Below, one piece after another: positions 1 to 12,200 of a stretch of 64,000 nucleotides of DNA (its first letter is position 1; every line of letters starts with the position of its first letter). The notes under the pieces are model-generated. The model had not been told where the DNA came from. It worked only from the letters and a program-made list of their open reading frames with translations, and did not search any database. The position numbers were made by a program, and so were the translations under genes. This DNA comes from Madurella fahalii (taxonomy: Eukaryota; Ascomycota; Sordariomycetes; Sordariales), in contig CM056876.1 in the NCBI GenBank assembly GCA_029876055.1, positions 5,208,001 to 5,272,000 of the forward strand, given 5' to 3'.

Positions 1-1560
1 ATGGCGCCCTCCGCTACAGGTGAGCCGGCGCCAATGCACCTACCCGTCGCCGCGAAAGCTTCAACCATCAATGCATCTGTCTTGCATGGGCCACGCGACC
101 TGCGATTGGTAACGCTCTCCTCTCTTGTCACCCCATGTTCCCTGCTCCCCCGCAAAAAAAAAAAAAAAAAAAGCCATCTCAGATCTTGCCGTTACACAGA
201 GTAGGGGTTCCTACCTTGGTTATTTTTGGCCGCCACGCCTCGCTCGCCAGGCTGGACGTCTTCCATTCCCACGGCAGCTCAGCTAACGCGACTGTGTGCA
301 GGAACGGCGGAGTATTGAGGAGCCCGGCATTGGCGAGCTGCAAATCGCCGTCAAGACGACAGGCATTTGTGGCTCTGATGTCTCGTATTACAAGAAATTC
401 GCCAATGGCGACCTTTGCGCCTGCATGCCTCTCTCGCTCGGCCACGAGTCGTCGGGTACCGTCGTCGCCATCGGGCCTCAGGTCACGGGCTTCAGCATTG
501 GCGACCGCGTAGCCCTCGAGGTCGGCATTCCCTGCGGCCAGTGCGGCATCTGCCGCCAGGGCAGATACAACCTCTGCAAGCGCATGCGATTCAGGAGCAG
601 TGCCAAATCGGTCCCGCACTTCCAGGGGACGCTACAAGAGCGCATCAATCACCCTGCTGCGTGGTGCCACAAGTGCGTTCACCCGACTTTTGCAACTGGG
701 GCAGATAGCCCGATGCTGACAGGTCCCACAGGCTCCCCGAGAGCATATCTTTCGACACGGCTGCCCTCTTGGAGCCTCTGTCTGTCGCCATCCACGCCAT
801 CAACCGGGCAAGCCCGACTCCTGGCTCGACGGCCCTGGTCATCGGAGCCGGCGCTGTCGGGCTGCTTACGGCCGCAATGGCGAGGCAAGCCGGATGCTCG
901 ACGGTGACCATTGCCGATGTCGACCAGGGCCGTGTCGACTTCGCCATCGCCAAGGGCTTTGCGACCCACGGCTACGTCGCACCGAGGCCCATGCACACGT
1001 CGTCGAGTTGCTCGTCGTTGTACAGCGGCAGCAGCTCGGGCATGTCAACTCCGGACGGCATGATGACCCCGGCGAGCACCCTGTCGTTCCAGAGCCAGCT
1101 GGACTCTGCCAAGTCACTCGCTGCCGAAATGCTGGCGCAGACGAGTTCGCCGAGCCCGCTGTTCGTCGACGACGAGGACGACGGCGTCGACGTGACCTTT
1201 GAGTGCACCGGCAAAGAGGTGTGCATGCACACCTCGCTGTACGCCACCAAGCCGGGCGGCAAGGTGATCATGGTGGGGATGGGGACGCCCATCCAGACGC
1301 TGCCCATGTCGGTGGCGCACCTGCGCGAGATCGACATTCTGGGCATCTTCCGGTATGCCAACACGTACGCCACGGGCATCCGGCTGCTCTGCGCGCGGGA
1401 CAGGGTCGGCCGGGGCGCCGGCTACATCCTCCCGGACCTGGACCAGATGGTCACGCACCGGTTCAAGGGGCTGGATAACGCCAAGGGCGCGTTTGAGCTC
1501 GCCAGCCGGACAAGCGACGACGACGGCAACCTGGTGCTCAAGGTTGTCATTGAGGCCTAG
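1..1560 (+). CDS. Zinc-dependent sorbitol/xylitol-type dehydrogenase
   Basis: Medium-chain alcohol dehydrogenase that probably oxidises a polyol (sorbitol, xylitol or L-arabinitol) with NAD+ in the cytosol. Exons 1-108, 302-672 and 732-1560 join in frame to 435 residues. Catalytic zinc ligands are visible as Cys59 (ICGSD) and His84-Glu85 (GHE). Structural zinc cysteines are 114, 117, 120 and 128. The nucleotide-binding loop GAGAVG is at 198-203, followed by Asp222, which usually means NAD+ preference. A Ser/Thr/Met-rich stretch of roughly 35-60 residues (about 245-300) sits inside the Rossmann fold and is absent from typical family members. Intron 1 carries a 19-base A run. The ATG is the first base of the window, so a longer upstream start cannot be excluded. 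The exact substrate cannot be told from sequence. Confidence 0.85.
154..172. repeat. A19 homopolymer in dehydrogenase intron 1
   Basis: Nineteen A in the first intron of the dehydrogenase gene. Confidence 0.93.
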
Positions 1561-2512
1561 CCCCGCGGGGTTATCCTGCGGCCCCGATTTCCTTGCATCT
1601 CTCTCCTTGTATTTGAGCTCATTATATCCTCGATTTTCGTGCACATCGCAAAGCAACGATTATAGATGGACCGGGTGGGACGGCTTAATGAACGGCTATG
1701 ACGATATTTCGCGGCAAGGCTATCTGACTTGTGGTTTTAGAGCGTATGGATGCCGGCACTGGGATAGATAGATGGGACCGGGGTTTTTCTTCTCTTCTTT
1801 TTTTTTCCCCTTCGTGTTCGCTCTGTGTTTCTCTTCTATTTCCCCTGACCAGTCTTTTGGATCGAAAAGCGTGGATGTGGCGCGGTGCTGGTGCTGGTGC
1901 TGGTGCGGTTAAGAAGACTTTGAAGATTCACATCGAGGCGAGATGAGAGGGATGGGTGTCTCCTACGTGTAATCAACGCTTCATTTGCTGCTTACTCGGC
2001 TGGTTCTAGAAAAGCGCGGACAGGTAGCCGTGTAGACAATATCCACCGTCTCTTCTGGTGCATCCCTGTGTCCTGGGCCGTCTATCAGACAGCAAGCCCA
2101 ACCTTGTGCCTTCATCCACAAGTGCATGTTTTAACTAGTATCTACTCCTGGTCGGGCATGCGAATCATGACCGTCCGTAATCCCTATCCCATCTAGGCCG
2201 GGGTCCTGATCTATGCAGCAGCAGCCTCCTTTTTGTAGAACGGGAGGGTCTTAGAACTTCTCCTTTGAACAGTACCAACGAAGCAGTCAAGTCACTGCTC
2301 TCTCGAACGCCTGAGAAAGGAAAAATGCAGGGAAACTGGGAGGAGAATAGTCAGACCATGCCATCCGTGCAAATGCAGGGTGCGGAATGCATCATCATCT
2401 CCCCTCACTCCCGTTGGCTACCCTATCAACGACCCATGTAGTCATTATCATCATCGTCATACCGAGCCACATCGGGTTTGCCACACTCCAAATGCAATCC
2501 CACCCAAGCCGA
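1561..2512. other. Convergent intergenic region
   Basis: Lies between the 3' ends of the dehydrogenase and the CSN6 gene. It presumably holds both 3' UTRs. T-rich stretches are seen near 1795-1815. No convincing reading frame or RNA gene was seen. Confidence 0.5.
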
Positions 2513-3894
2513 TCACCACCCCAGCTTGGATCCCTCTTTGAAGATGCCCTCCCCGGCGATGGCATCTCCAACAGCGGCCCCGCCGCTATGCGCAATCTCC
2601 CCGCCGAGAGGGCCCAGCGGCATGAACCCGGGGTCGAACCCCGCTGCGCCCGGCCCGGCACTCCTGCCCTGCCGCCCATGACGCGACAGCTCCAGCACCG
2701 AGAACTTCTTGCCCGCCTCGCGTACTTGGCTGACGCTGGACATGAGATCGGAGATGAGCGACACCAGGTTGACGTCGTTTGTCTCGCGCTGTATCTCCTG
2801 CTCGAGCGTGGCCTGCTCGGCGGGGGCGACCAGGCCGAGATTGGTGACGAGCGCTTGGATGTGACGGAGGATGGTATTGGAAGGGGCGACGCCGTTGGCA
2901 TCTGGCGACTGGAGACGTTGCAGGTAGGCGATGACGAGGGAGACGCGGGACTTCATCATCTTGATGGCGTTGTACTTCGCCTGGAGGGCCGACATGTACT
3001 CGGCCTCGACGCGGGTGAGGTTGGCGTCGGGGTTAGCTGTCTGCTGTTGTTGCTCGGCGGCTGCCGAGGCGGTGGCGGGCGCCTTCTTGGACTGCTTGCT
3101 CTCGTCGTAGGCAACAGCCCGGCGCTTGCCCTTGCCGTCGTCCACGGCGATCTTCTTGTCGAACTGCTCGAGGATGTGACTCTCGGTCGTGTCCACCATG
3201 GCGTTGGCGCCGCCTTCACGGATGAACTGCATCGCGATCATCTCGGCCTCGCCAGTTTCCGTCGTGTAGGGCAGTTTGCGGAACCGGAGCGCCATCTTGG
3301 CGGGCGCCTCGGCGTCCCTCATCTCCTTGTCTTCGCCTTCGGTCTCCCGGGCGCTGTCTTGGGCCTCCATATTACTCTCGTATACCGTGATGGGCAGAGG
3401 GTCTCCGGCGGTGGGGGAAAGGATGTCCTCGACGTGGAATCCAAGGAGGACGGCCGACTCATTCACGGCGCTGATCTGGCGGTGGATCGGGAGGTGGAGG
3501 GCGGTAGGGCCCGTCTTGGGCACAAGCGTGTACCAGCCGACGAGGTCGAGCAGCGGGCTCTTGTGAACGAGTTTCACTGGCGCGTGTCAGCAAGCGTCAA
3601 AGCCCGGGGCGCGGGGCACGCACTCTGGTCCAGACGTTGCCTGAACCACTCCTGATCGAGCTCGTAGTGGCCATCGGCATTCTTGATGGATTTGCAGCTA
3701 AAGCTGTGTTCAATTGTGATATCACGGCCGTGCTGTTGGCCCAACAGTGCGCCGACAACAGCTCCTCTGAGTCCGCGCTGGTATGCCCGGGCAATGAAAT
3801 CAGAAATCTCGAGGATGGGCAGCGGGTGCAGAGCCACCTGAAGATCAGACGACTTTTGCGTTGAGAGCAGCTCGTTGGCTGCCTGGCCCGCCAT
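2513..3894 (-). CDS. csn6: COP9 signalosome subunit 6
   Basis: MPN-domain subunit of the COP9 signalosome, the nuclear complex that removes NEDD8 from cullins. Two exons on the minus strand (3894-3624 and 3576-2513) join across a 47-base intron with donor GTGCGT and a CTGAC branch point, giving 444 residues. The N-terminal half reads as an MPN domain (VALHPLPILEISDF, then GALLGQQHGRDITIEHSF and DLVGWYT). It lacks the JAMM zinc motif, as expected for CSN6 rather than CSN5. A Gln/Ala-rich linker near residues 270-290 precedes the C-terminal helical region ending near KMMKSRVSLVIAYLQRL. The start is the first ATG; the frame upstream has only GTG. eIF3f and Rpn8 share the fold, but the wording fits CSN6 best. 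A long open frame on the opposite strand (2387-3655) is a shadow. Confidence 0.87.
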
Positions 3895-4536
3895 GGTGAT
3901 TCTGGTGAATTTGCGGGCTCCGCCGGACACAGGAGATGACAGTTTCCCCAGTCTTGCTGTCGTACCTGGTTGAGTGATGGGAGGGAGAGGTCGCGGGGTG
4001 TTTGACCCGCAAGGCAGAAGCGCAGCCTTGCCCCGCTGGAGCTTGAGCTTTTGGCGGGTTTGGATTGGGGGGACTTCCAGCTGTCAGCGGCCGGGAACGG
4101 TCAGGGCTGGGTTAGGGTTGGTGCAGGAAAGTGCATGGCCGCATCGTTCTCATAGCGTTGCTCTTCAATGCTTTTCCTCTCTGATGGCCTTTGGTATCCT
4201 ACCGCTGCAGACAATGTGTCACATGTCATAGCAGCCGATATCGATGTGCCATTCACGCTCGTGACGGTCCTTGATCATCCCTCTACATGCCTCTCTTCTT
4301 ACCGGCCACCGCCTGCGGGTGATATTCTCCTTTGATCAATGCAGGAAACAGCTAGGTTGATGGACCGCTAGATACCCCTTTCATAGTCCTGAATGCGCAT
4401 GCCAGATCTGAACTGATGCCCAGATCAACGACGCACTTCTCTTTGACCACCCAAGCATATAACTACTCGCTCACTGCATCCCGGACAATATGGCGGTCAC
4501 ATCGGTTCTCTCATACTGACCACAGCGTCCTGGACC
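3895..4536. promoter_or_regulatory. Divergent promoter region between CSN6 and a hypothetical gene
   Basis: 642 bases between two divergent start codons, so it must contain both promoters and 5' UTRs. No clear TATA box or operator was identified. Confidence 0.45.
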
Positions 4537-5886
4537 ATGTCGTCTGCCAGCCAGGACCAGCCTGCACAACAGCAGGCAACATCACTCCCAAGTCGTACTG
4601 AGGAAACCAGCACAGCCCTTCCGGCCAAGAGATCGCTTGCCGACGACGAGATTCAGTTTGTCTCGTCAAATCCAGTCAAGAAGAGACGAGGGACAGAGCA
4701 GAAACCCAGCAAGGCAATGGCCCAATCGCAGAGCCCTCCTCCCATTTCTGGTCCATCTCAGGCTTCGCAGGGCGACCGGTGCCGGAGCATGGGAGAACCA
4801 GGACAGCAACAGAAGGATCCTGACTCGACCCTCGATAACCGGGGAGTCTCGCTTCCGGTTCTACAGAATTTTGGATTCCCGCGGTCGCTCGCGCCAACAC
4901 CAACCGGGTCGTCCCGGCTCTCAGAGGCTATCTCTCCGAGGCAACTCCCTCAGGCGCTACCGTCGCCTCGCGTACCCGGCGTGAACACGATCCAGCCCGT
5001 CCCTGTTGCCAATGCGCCACAGGCTTCCATCAGAGTCGATCAGATATCGTGCCTCGATTTCAACAGCACGGCGACTAACGCGCCAGGGTTTGACGTGAGC
5101 GGCATCTTTTCCCCTGACAACGGCATTTTGAGCAGGCCGGGCATGGGTACTCCGGTTCCGACACAGCCTTCTTTCCCCTCCATGGGCAGCCATAACGCGA
5201 TGCCCTTTACCATGTATTCGACGGGCAACATCGTCCCGGTGCCGCAACCAAACTGGAGCACGCCCCCGGTGTTGCTCACCGGTGTTCCCGTGCAGGGCCA
5301 GGCCCAACAGAACGACAACTGTTTCGGTGTCCCACAGCGTGCTGCATTGAGTCAGCAGCAGATACCGTGGTTCAACCCTGGAGCTTCCGGACCGACCCCG
5401 GCCCTGAGAGGCCTCGGGCCCAGCACAACGCAAATGTATGGACGCTCACCGTCTCCAGCACCGGGGTTCACGCTGCCGTGGCACCACTGCGCAAGACTGG
5501 CCCAAGATAACCCTGCCCGTCAGGTCCAAGGGAACCCCCCACTACCTCGAACGGCCCTGCGCCCACAGAGTCCACAGAATAGCTTCCAATTCACATCTTC
5601 CGGGAATTTTGTAGGTAGCGCAGGAACTCTCCCGCCAGAACCGTCACTTCTCCCGCCACAACCAGGACAGCAGCCGGGACAGCAGCCGGGACAGCACGTT
5701 CGCCACTTGAATCTCGTGGCCGACATATCGCGAACGGCACAGGCGACATTTCCGTACGCCCAGGTCGCCGCCCGTCACCACATACCCCAAACTAGAGTGG
5801 CTGCTATTCTGGCGTCCATGCTCCGCTATGGTGCCGGCGGTGCTCCTGTCCGACCACCTGCGCCGGCCCCTCTGGGCAAGCACTAG
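4537..5886 (+). CDS. Hypothetical disordered protein with conserved-looking C-terminal helical segment
   Basis: Single-exon gene of 449 residues. No enzyme domain is recognised. It is rich in Pro, Gln and Ser, with an N-terminal basic patch (NPVKKRR) preceded by acidic residues that could serve as a nuclear localisation signal. A short tandem repeat (GQQP, three copies) lies near residue 380. The last 60 residues are different: ordered and helix-forming (ADISRTAQATFPYAQVAARH, then IPQTRVAAILASML). This resembles a helix-turn-helix-like tail that I recall from other Sordariomycete hypothetical proteins. A nuclear or regulatory role is inference only. It is divergent from CSN6. Confidence 0.72.
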   Translation: MSSASQDQPAQQQATSLPSRTEETSTALPAKRSLADDEIQFVSSNPVKKRRGTEQKPSKAMAQSQSPPPISGPSQASQGDRCRSMGEPGQQQKDPDSTLDNRGVSLPVLQNFGFPRSLAPTPTGSSRLSEAISPRQLPQALPSPRVPGVNTIQPVPVANAPQASIRVDQISCLDFNSTATNAPGFDVSGIFSPDNGILSRPGMGTPVPTQPSFPSMGSHNAMPFTMYSTGNIVPVPQPNWSTPPVLLTGVPVQGQAQQNDNCFGVPQRAALSQQQIPWFNPGASGPTPALRGLGPSTTQMYGRSPSPAPGFTLPWHHCARLAQDNPARQVQGNPPLPRTALRPQSPQNSFQFTSSGNFVGSAGTLPPEPSLLPPQPGQQPGQQPGQHVRHLNLVADISRTAQATFPYAQVAARHHIPQTRVAAILASMLRYGAGGAPVRPPAPAPLGKH

Positions 5887-7246
5887 CTTAGAGTCAAAGA
5901 AGGCGGCCAATCAGTGCCGCGAGGCGGATGCAAGTTTATCAGATCGGGGCACGTGCTTGGGCTAGGGCTCGCTTGGGATGGGTTGGGGTTGTTTGTGGAG
6001 TGTCTTGTAGCCGCTGCCGCCGCCGTCGTCTATGTTAGTACTGCTCTCTTTGTTGCTGGGCCCCTTCATCATTTGATAGTTGCCCTCGTATTGCTCGCCG
6101 ACCTAGTTGTATTCGGCGCCGTCAGTTTCGGTGGATGATGGAAGTTATCTCGGAGTAGAAAGGGGTCTAGAGAAGCTGCTTGTTGCTGGTTCAGAGAAGC
6201 CGGACCGTCCTCTCAGGGTTCTGTTGCTTGTCATGTGAGTGCTTGTTTTTGTGTTGTCGAGGATCGCATTAGGGAACTGCCGAGCACAGTCCCAACCAGC
6301 AAAGGAGATGAGGCCTCGGCTCGCTGCTCCGATGGGCTCTGACGGCTTCGTAAGCGGACGCGATCATGATATCGAAATTCATTCGGTTTGGCCCTGGCCC
6401 CATCACCGCGATTCACCATCAAGCCAATCCTATTGTGAACCAGACGGGCGGTTACTGGCGCAACTGCCCCCGGGCTTTTCTCCATGGTGCAAGGGCCGGA
6501 CTGCGACCGTGCCCAAGGGTAACACGCCGGTGGCAGACCTGGCGACGCCGGTCGGGCGCTAGGCCCTAGTGAGCGCCACGCTCGGCCCCGCGGCACATGC
6601 TTACGGAGCCAAACGGCCTTGGCGAAATCCTCCGTCCGAAGCGGTCGGCCACCCGACAGGGGTCTCCCCGTGCCACCTGCCGAATGCCCCAGCTCCCCGC
6701 GGCCGAACCAGGGCACCATGTGGGCTCCTCGGCGCTGATGCGGGGCACGCGGGATGAAGCTGGGGATCGATCTTGGATCGATGGCGCCATCCGAGTTGTA
6801 AAAAAACCTGCTGCTCGACCCCTGCTGCTCGGACTACCATATAACGGAATACCCCCCCTCCCCTCCCCGCGTGGGAGTGATCGTCAGGGTGCAGAAGTTT
6901 GTGCCGCTGGCAGTTTTCGTGAGGTCTCAAACCTGTCGAATTGTCCGGCACACTAAACAGACGCAGATTTGCGTGTTCTGGAAGCTCTGTTGCCTGTCAT
7001 CTAGTGTGCAAGACAATCGACTGCGCGAACACTTTCCCTGCGATCAAACCTCGGACGTGGTATCCGAGGACCGCCTGTCATTGCCCTTCGGCTTGTCTCC
7101 CAGAAAGCTCCGCCCCATGACATTCATTGTCCAGTTCTTCTCCCTCTTGCTCAAGCAAATACACTAAGTCCAGCTCGCCCAGGGCAGTGGTAACCCGGGC
7201 GCAACACGGCTCGTAAAAAACAGAGACCGACGCCACAGCCTCATCC
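5887..7246. other. Intergenic region upstream of the amino-acid permease
   Basis: 1.36 kb with no supported gene. The first part is 3' flank of the hypothetical gene, and the last several hundred bases must contain the permease promoter. A 74-codon hydrophobic frame at 5914-6138 has no ATG. Nothing else was recognised. Confidence 0.45.
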
Positions 7247-9114
7247 ATGGCGTCGACAGGCGTAGATGTGCAGGGTGCCGGCTTAGGCAAAGACCCGGAA
7301 AAGATCCCCCATGGCCCTTCGGGAACGGCTTCGCCCGAGAGCGCCTCGATCCGAAGCACCCCCGGCGACCATACCCACCGCAAGCTCAAATCGCGCCACA
7401 TCCAGCTGATCGGTGCGTCGTGACCACAGCGGTTCCTGAGCCCCAATGCTGACCGACCCCTCCTCAGGCATCGGAGGCACCATCGGCACAGCTCTTTACG
7501 TCCAGATCGGCAGAGGTCTCCTCAGTGGGGGTCCGGCCAGCTTGTTCATGGCTTTCACGATATGGCATGTAGCACCGACGCACGTGATCGGCATGACACT
7601 GACAACCGCAGGTGCACCTTCATCCTGGCCGTGACGCTGTGCATGGCCGAGATGGTGACGTACCTCCCCATCTCGTCCCCTTTCATCCGGTTCGCCGGCC
7701 GCTACGTCGACGAGGCCTTCGGCTTCGCAGCCGGCTGGAACTTTTTCGTCTTCGAGGCCGCCATGGTGCCCTTCGAAATCACGGCCTGCAACGTCATCAT
7801 CCATTACTGGAGCGACGTGGTGCCGGCGGGGGTCATCATTGCCATCACGATGGTCCTCTACGGGCTGATCAACATCCTCGCCGTCAAGTGGTACGGCGAG
7901 GTCGAGTTCTGGGCCGCCCTCGGCAAGATGCTCCTCATCATCGGCCTCCTCATCTTCACCTTTATCGTCATGCTCGGCGGTAACCCGCTAGGCGACCGGT
8001 TCGGCTTCCGCTACTGGTACGAGCCGGGCGCGTTCGCCGAGCTGTACCACACGGGCGCCCTCGGCCGCTTCCTGGGCTTCTTGCAGTGTCTCATCCAGGC
8101 GTCCTTCACCATCGCCGGGCCGGACTACGTCGCCATGGCCGCCGGCGAGGCCGAGAACCCGCGCGTGGTGATGCCGCGCGCCTTCAACGCCGTATTCTAC
8201 CGCCTGACCACCTTTTTCGTGCTGGGTTCGCTGGCGGTGGGTATCCTCGTCCCGTACAACGACGAAGAGATGGCGACGGCGTTTAGTACCGGCGCGCCGG
8301 GCGCGGCCGCCAGCCCGTACGTCGTCGCCATGACCCGGCTCAGGATCCGCGTGCTCCCGGACATCGTCAACGCCATGGTCCTGACGGCCGCCTTCTCGGC
8401 GGGCAACAGCTACGTATACTGCGCCTCGCGGTCGCTGTACGGCCTGGCGCTCGAGGGGAAGGCTCCCAGGCTCTTCACAAAGTGCAACAAGAAGGGCGTG
8501 CCCATTTACTGCGTGCTGGTGGTGCTGGCGATCTCCCTGCTGGCCTTCCTCCAGGTGTCCAACGACGCCGCCGTGGTGCTCCAGTGGTTTGTCAATCTGG
8601 TGACGGCCAGCCAGCTCATCAACTTTAGTGTCGTCTGTGTCACGTACATCCGCTTCTACGCCGCGCTCAAGGCGCAGGGGGTCAGTCGTGATACGCTGCC
8701 ATACAAGGCCCTGATGCAACCGTACGCGGCGTGGTATGCGCTGGCGGGGTGCTTCGTCATGGCGTTTGTGGGGGGATACACAGTGTTTCTACCGGGCAAA
8801 TGGGACGTGCCCAGTTTTCTCTTCTCGTGAGTTCTCGCCGTCTTGAGCGTCTAGGATGGTGCTAACGTTGAACTCCAGATACGCCATGATTGGCATTTGC
8901 CCGTGCCTCTATCTCGGATGGAAGTTTCTCAAGCGGACCAAGATCTGCCGAGCTGACGAGGTCGATCTGGTGAAGAACCTCGACGAGGTCGATGAATACG
9001 AGCGCAGCTATGTGCCGACCCCCCCAAAGTGAGTTGACCCGGTTCGAGGTTTTGATACCTGCTTACCCGCTTAGGAACGCGTTCGACCGAGTGTTAGACT
9101 ATCTCTTTGGGTAG
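7247..9114 (+). CDS. Amino-acid permease, DIP5-like (dicarboxylic amino-acid transporter family)
   Basis: Plasma-membrane amino-acid/proton symporter of the fungal YAT/APC family. The best match from memory is the DIP5 group, which takes up glutamate and aspartate. Five exons (7247-7412, 7468-7564, 7612-8826, 8879-9028, 9075-9114) give 555 residues. The first transmembrane segment begins with GIGGTIGTALYVQIG, the family signature. Later come CMAEMVTYLP, VPFEITACNVIIHYW and SFTIAGPDYVAMAAGEAENP, and about 12 hydrophobic segments in total. Intron 2 (7565-7611) must use a GC donor (GCATGT): only that choice restores the WCTFILAVTLCMAEM junction, while the nearby GT at 7569 breaks the frame. Substrate is inferred from family only. 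Confidence 0.88.
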
Positions 9115-9229
9115 CGCCGCAATCCACTGCTGTTGGGCCGACGCCGATGTGCGCGAAAAGGAGACAGATACCCCAGTATAATAGACGTGGATTTTTGCAC
9201 CCCTCTGTAGAACGGCTCCGCCGTCATGC

Positions 9230-12200
9230 TCATGTCCTCGGACTCCTCAAGAATCCCACAACACCCCCACAATATCCAACAAGATCCTGCAGCCGGTCCC
9301 GTTCCCTCCCCTGATGCTCCTTCCACTCTGCGAGCGCCTTCAGCAGCGACTCGCTCTCCATGACCAGGTCAAAGTGCAGCCGCAAAAATACCGTCATCCA
9401 TGCCTGTGTTAGCTCGTAGTCGCGTCTCGCCACAAGCCGGCTGGTCAGTGCCTTGATGAAATGCAGCAGCTCGTTGGACGCGTCGTCGCCGTGGCCGATC
9501 GAGAGCGAGCGCAGCTCGAGGTCTGCTGCCGCCGGCGTGAGGGATTTGAGGTGTTCGATGAAAGCATTGTCTGGCCACGTTAGCATCGCGTCCCACGGCA
9601 AAACGAGTGATGAGCTACTTGCAATCCCCAGCCGCGGCGCCGACAAGCAACTTGGACGAGAGCGCCTGCTCTTGCCTTGCCCTGTCAAGCTGCGTTATCC
9701 TCGACGCACCGCTTGCGGCACCCGCTTCCCTCGGTTTATCCTCAGACGGAGGTAGCAGTGAATTCGCGCCTCCGACCGACGGCAGGAAGAAGGGCGCCTT
9801 CTCGGGCGCCTTGGGCGGCTCCTTGGGTTTGTTACGCGCCTTGATTAGATCGATGTGCAGCAGCGTCTGCCACCGGCTCTTCGGAACTAGGCTGAGCGTC
9901 ATCATGTCCTTGCTCAGCTGGTCCAGCACTGGGGCAGTGACGCCGTCTTCTTGCTCCTCCTCTTCGGCCGCGCCGTCCGTTTCAAAGGCGGCTTCGATCA
10001 GGCCCTGGCCGCCCTCGCCTGATGCGGTGGGGCCGTCGATCGGGCCAATTTCTTTGTCTGAGATTTGTCTGGTCGGGACGTGCTTGAAGAGCGTTCTGTT
10101 CGTCCAGATCTGCACACCGAGGTTGTCTTGGACCGCACCTGCGAGGTACTCGCCCGTCGCCGAGAAAGCGAGGGCCGTGCATGGCTTTTCGAGGCGGAAG
10201 CCGTCGATCAGATGGCTCGTCGGCAGGTCCCAGACGCGGACGATCGAGTCCTGCGAGGCGGCAACGATCCATCTCCCGTCGTTGGAAAAGCAAAAGTCGT
10301 TAATGTCGCCGCGGCAGCCCCAAAATTCTCTGATTGTCCGCTTCGTCTCAATGTCGACCACCCGGATCGAATGGTCGTCGCAGGCAAACGCCATGAGGTC
10401 GTTGCCGGGGTGGTAGCGGCACGCCGTGATCTTGGTCATGGGCGCCCAGTCGATCTCGTCGACGAGATTGCCCGTCACGAAATCCCAAAACTTGACCTTA
10501 CCATCAAGGGAGCACGAGATGACCGTCTTGTTGAGCGAGTCGACGACGATGCCAGTGACCGCTTCCGTATGCCTCCCGCTTCCTGGCGCAAACGTCTTGG
10601 ACGGCGCCTGGAGCTGGTTGACCTTGTCCAACACCTTGAGCTGCTGCATCTTGAGCTGCCTCAGCTGCGCCGGTGTGAGCCTGGACGGGAATCGCTGCCG
10701 ATGCCGCCCGGATTGGAGGTTGAACATGTCGATACTGCCACCGGCCGAGCCGACCAAGGCGAAGCTGCCGCAGGGGCTAATGGCGATGGTCGAGACGTTT
10801 CCTCCATCACCCGTCTTGAACGCCCACCGACCCGCTCTCTTTCTCCCCCAGAACCAGGTCCGCGCCCAGGGGTCGTCCTTGTGCGCAGTGACGACGCTTT
10901 CCCACCCTGTCATGCCGCTGAGCTCAGCACTCGTGAGCTTGTTCTTGTCGTTGCCCTTATCCCAAATCATCTGCTTCCCCGGCATTGCGCCCATCCCGCC
11001 GTCGCGATTCAGCGAGGACGCGATGCAGGTGATCTCTGGCGCCTTGAGATCGTCTAGGGTAGTAGTCGGTCCGTGCAAGAGCGAGCCGCCCGCGAGGATG
11101 CCAATCTTCCTTGCCATTTTGCGGATATTGCCCTGGCTGAGCTCGGAGCTCTGACCATCGCGGCGCAGACTCCACCCCCATAGGCTCCTGTCCCGGCCGC
11201 CGCTGAGCAGCCACTTGTTGCCGGCCTCGGCGCCGTCGAAATCGGAGGGCAGGAACTGAAGACAGCTGACAGGGGCCGCGTGGCCGCTCCGCGTGTGCAG
11301 GATGCGCGGGACGGGCGAGAAGGGCGACTCGTCAAAGATCCACGACTTGAGCGAGTTGTCGAGCCCGCTGGTGACAATGACGGGTTGTCCGGGCAGGAAC
11401 TCAACCTTGCTGATGCCTCCGCGGACATCCCCACGCTGGGAAGGGGGGTTGTGTGCGCTCCTGAGTACGCCCATGATCCGACCGCCCTTGTTGAGATCCC
11501 AGAAGGTGACGTCGCCGCTAACACCGGTCGCCGTCGCCATGACGCCGTCCTTGCGGCCGTCCTGGCCCGCTCCCTGGCCGTCGCTCCGGAACGAGATGCA
11601 AGTAACGGGCGCATCGTCGGTGCCAGCACTGAGGCGCAAGACCGGCTTGTCCGTGAGGACGTTCTGGATGACCAGGGGCCCCTCGGAGTATGAAATGGCC
11701 AGCAACGAGAGTGCCGGGCTCGGCTCGAGACAGGTGACGGCACCGCAGTCGGGCGAGGGGGGCAGAATGGTGTAGATCAGCTTGCCCGTGCTGACGTTCC
11801 AAATCTCGACCCAACCGTCTCTCCGCCCGACAAAGATCTTGTTGAGGAAGGTGGGCATGTTGCAGACGCCGCCCGTCAGCTCGTTGTCGCCCTTCCTGGC
11901 CGAAGTCGAGAAAATGGTTGTGTAGTGCTCCAGGGTAGCCGACTTCCACACCTCTACCCTCGTCATGGCGCAGGCGACGATCCAGGAACCAAAAATGAGA
12001 ATCTGCCTGATCGGCTGGTCAAGGTCGGCGGGCAGTTGCAACTCGGCGGCCTTCTTGCCGCGCTGAAAGGCCCACAGACCCTGAGGCTCTCCACTTTGCG
12101 GATTACCCCAGGCGGCAAAGACCTTCTCTTTCCAAGCATATGTGGCCGTAATGTCGGCGGGCGTCTGGGGGCGTGTCACGAAGACGAGGTTGAGGCCGCG

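Noticed and set aside
2387..3655. Plus-strand open frame of 422 codons
   Set aside because: It is antisense to CSN6, whose minus-strand reading has family motifs and a proper intron. The plus frame is a composition shadow.
5914..6138. 74-codon hydrophobic frame
   Set aside because: Begins with GTG only and lies in the 3' flank of the preceding gene; hydrophobicity alone is not enough.
7569..7611. GT-AG alternative for permease intron 2
   Set aside because: This 43-base choice leaves the reading frame wrong; the GC donor four bases earlier gives the expected family junction.
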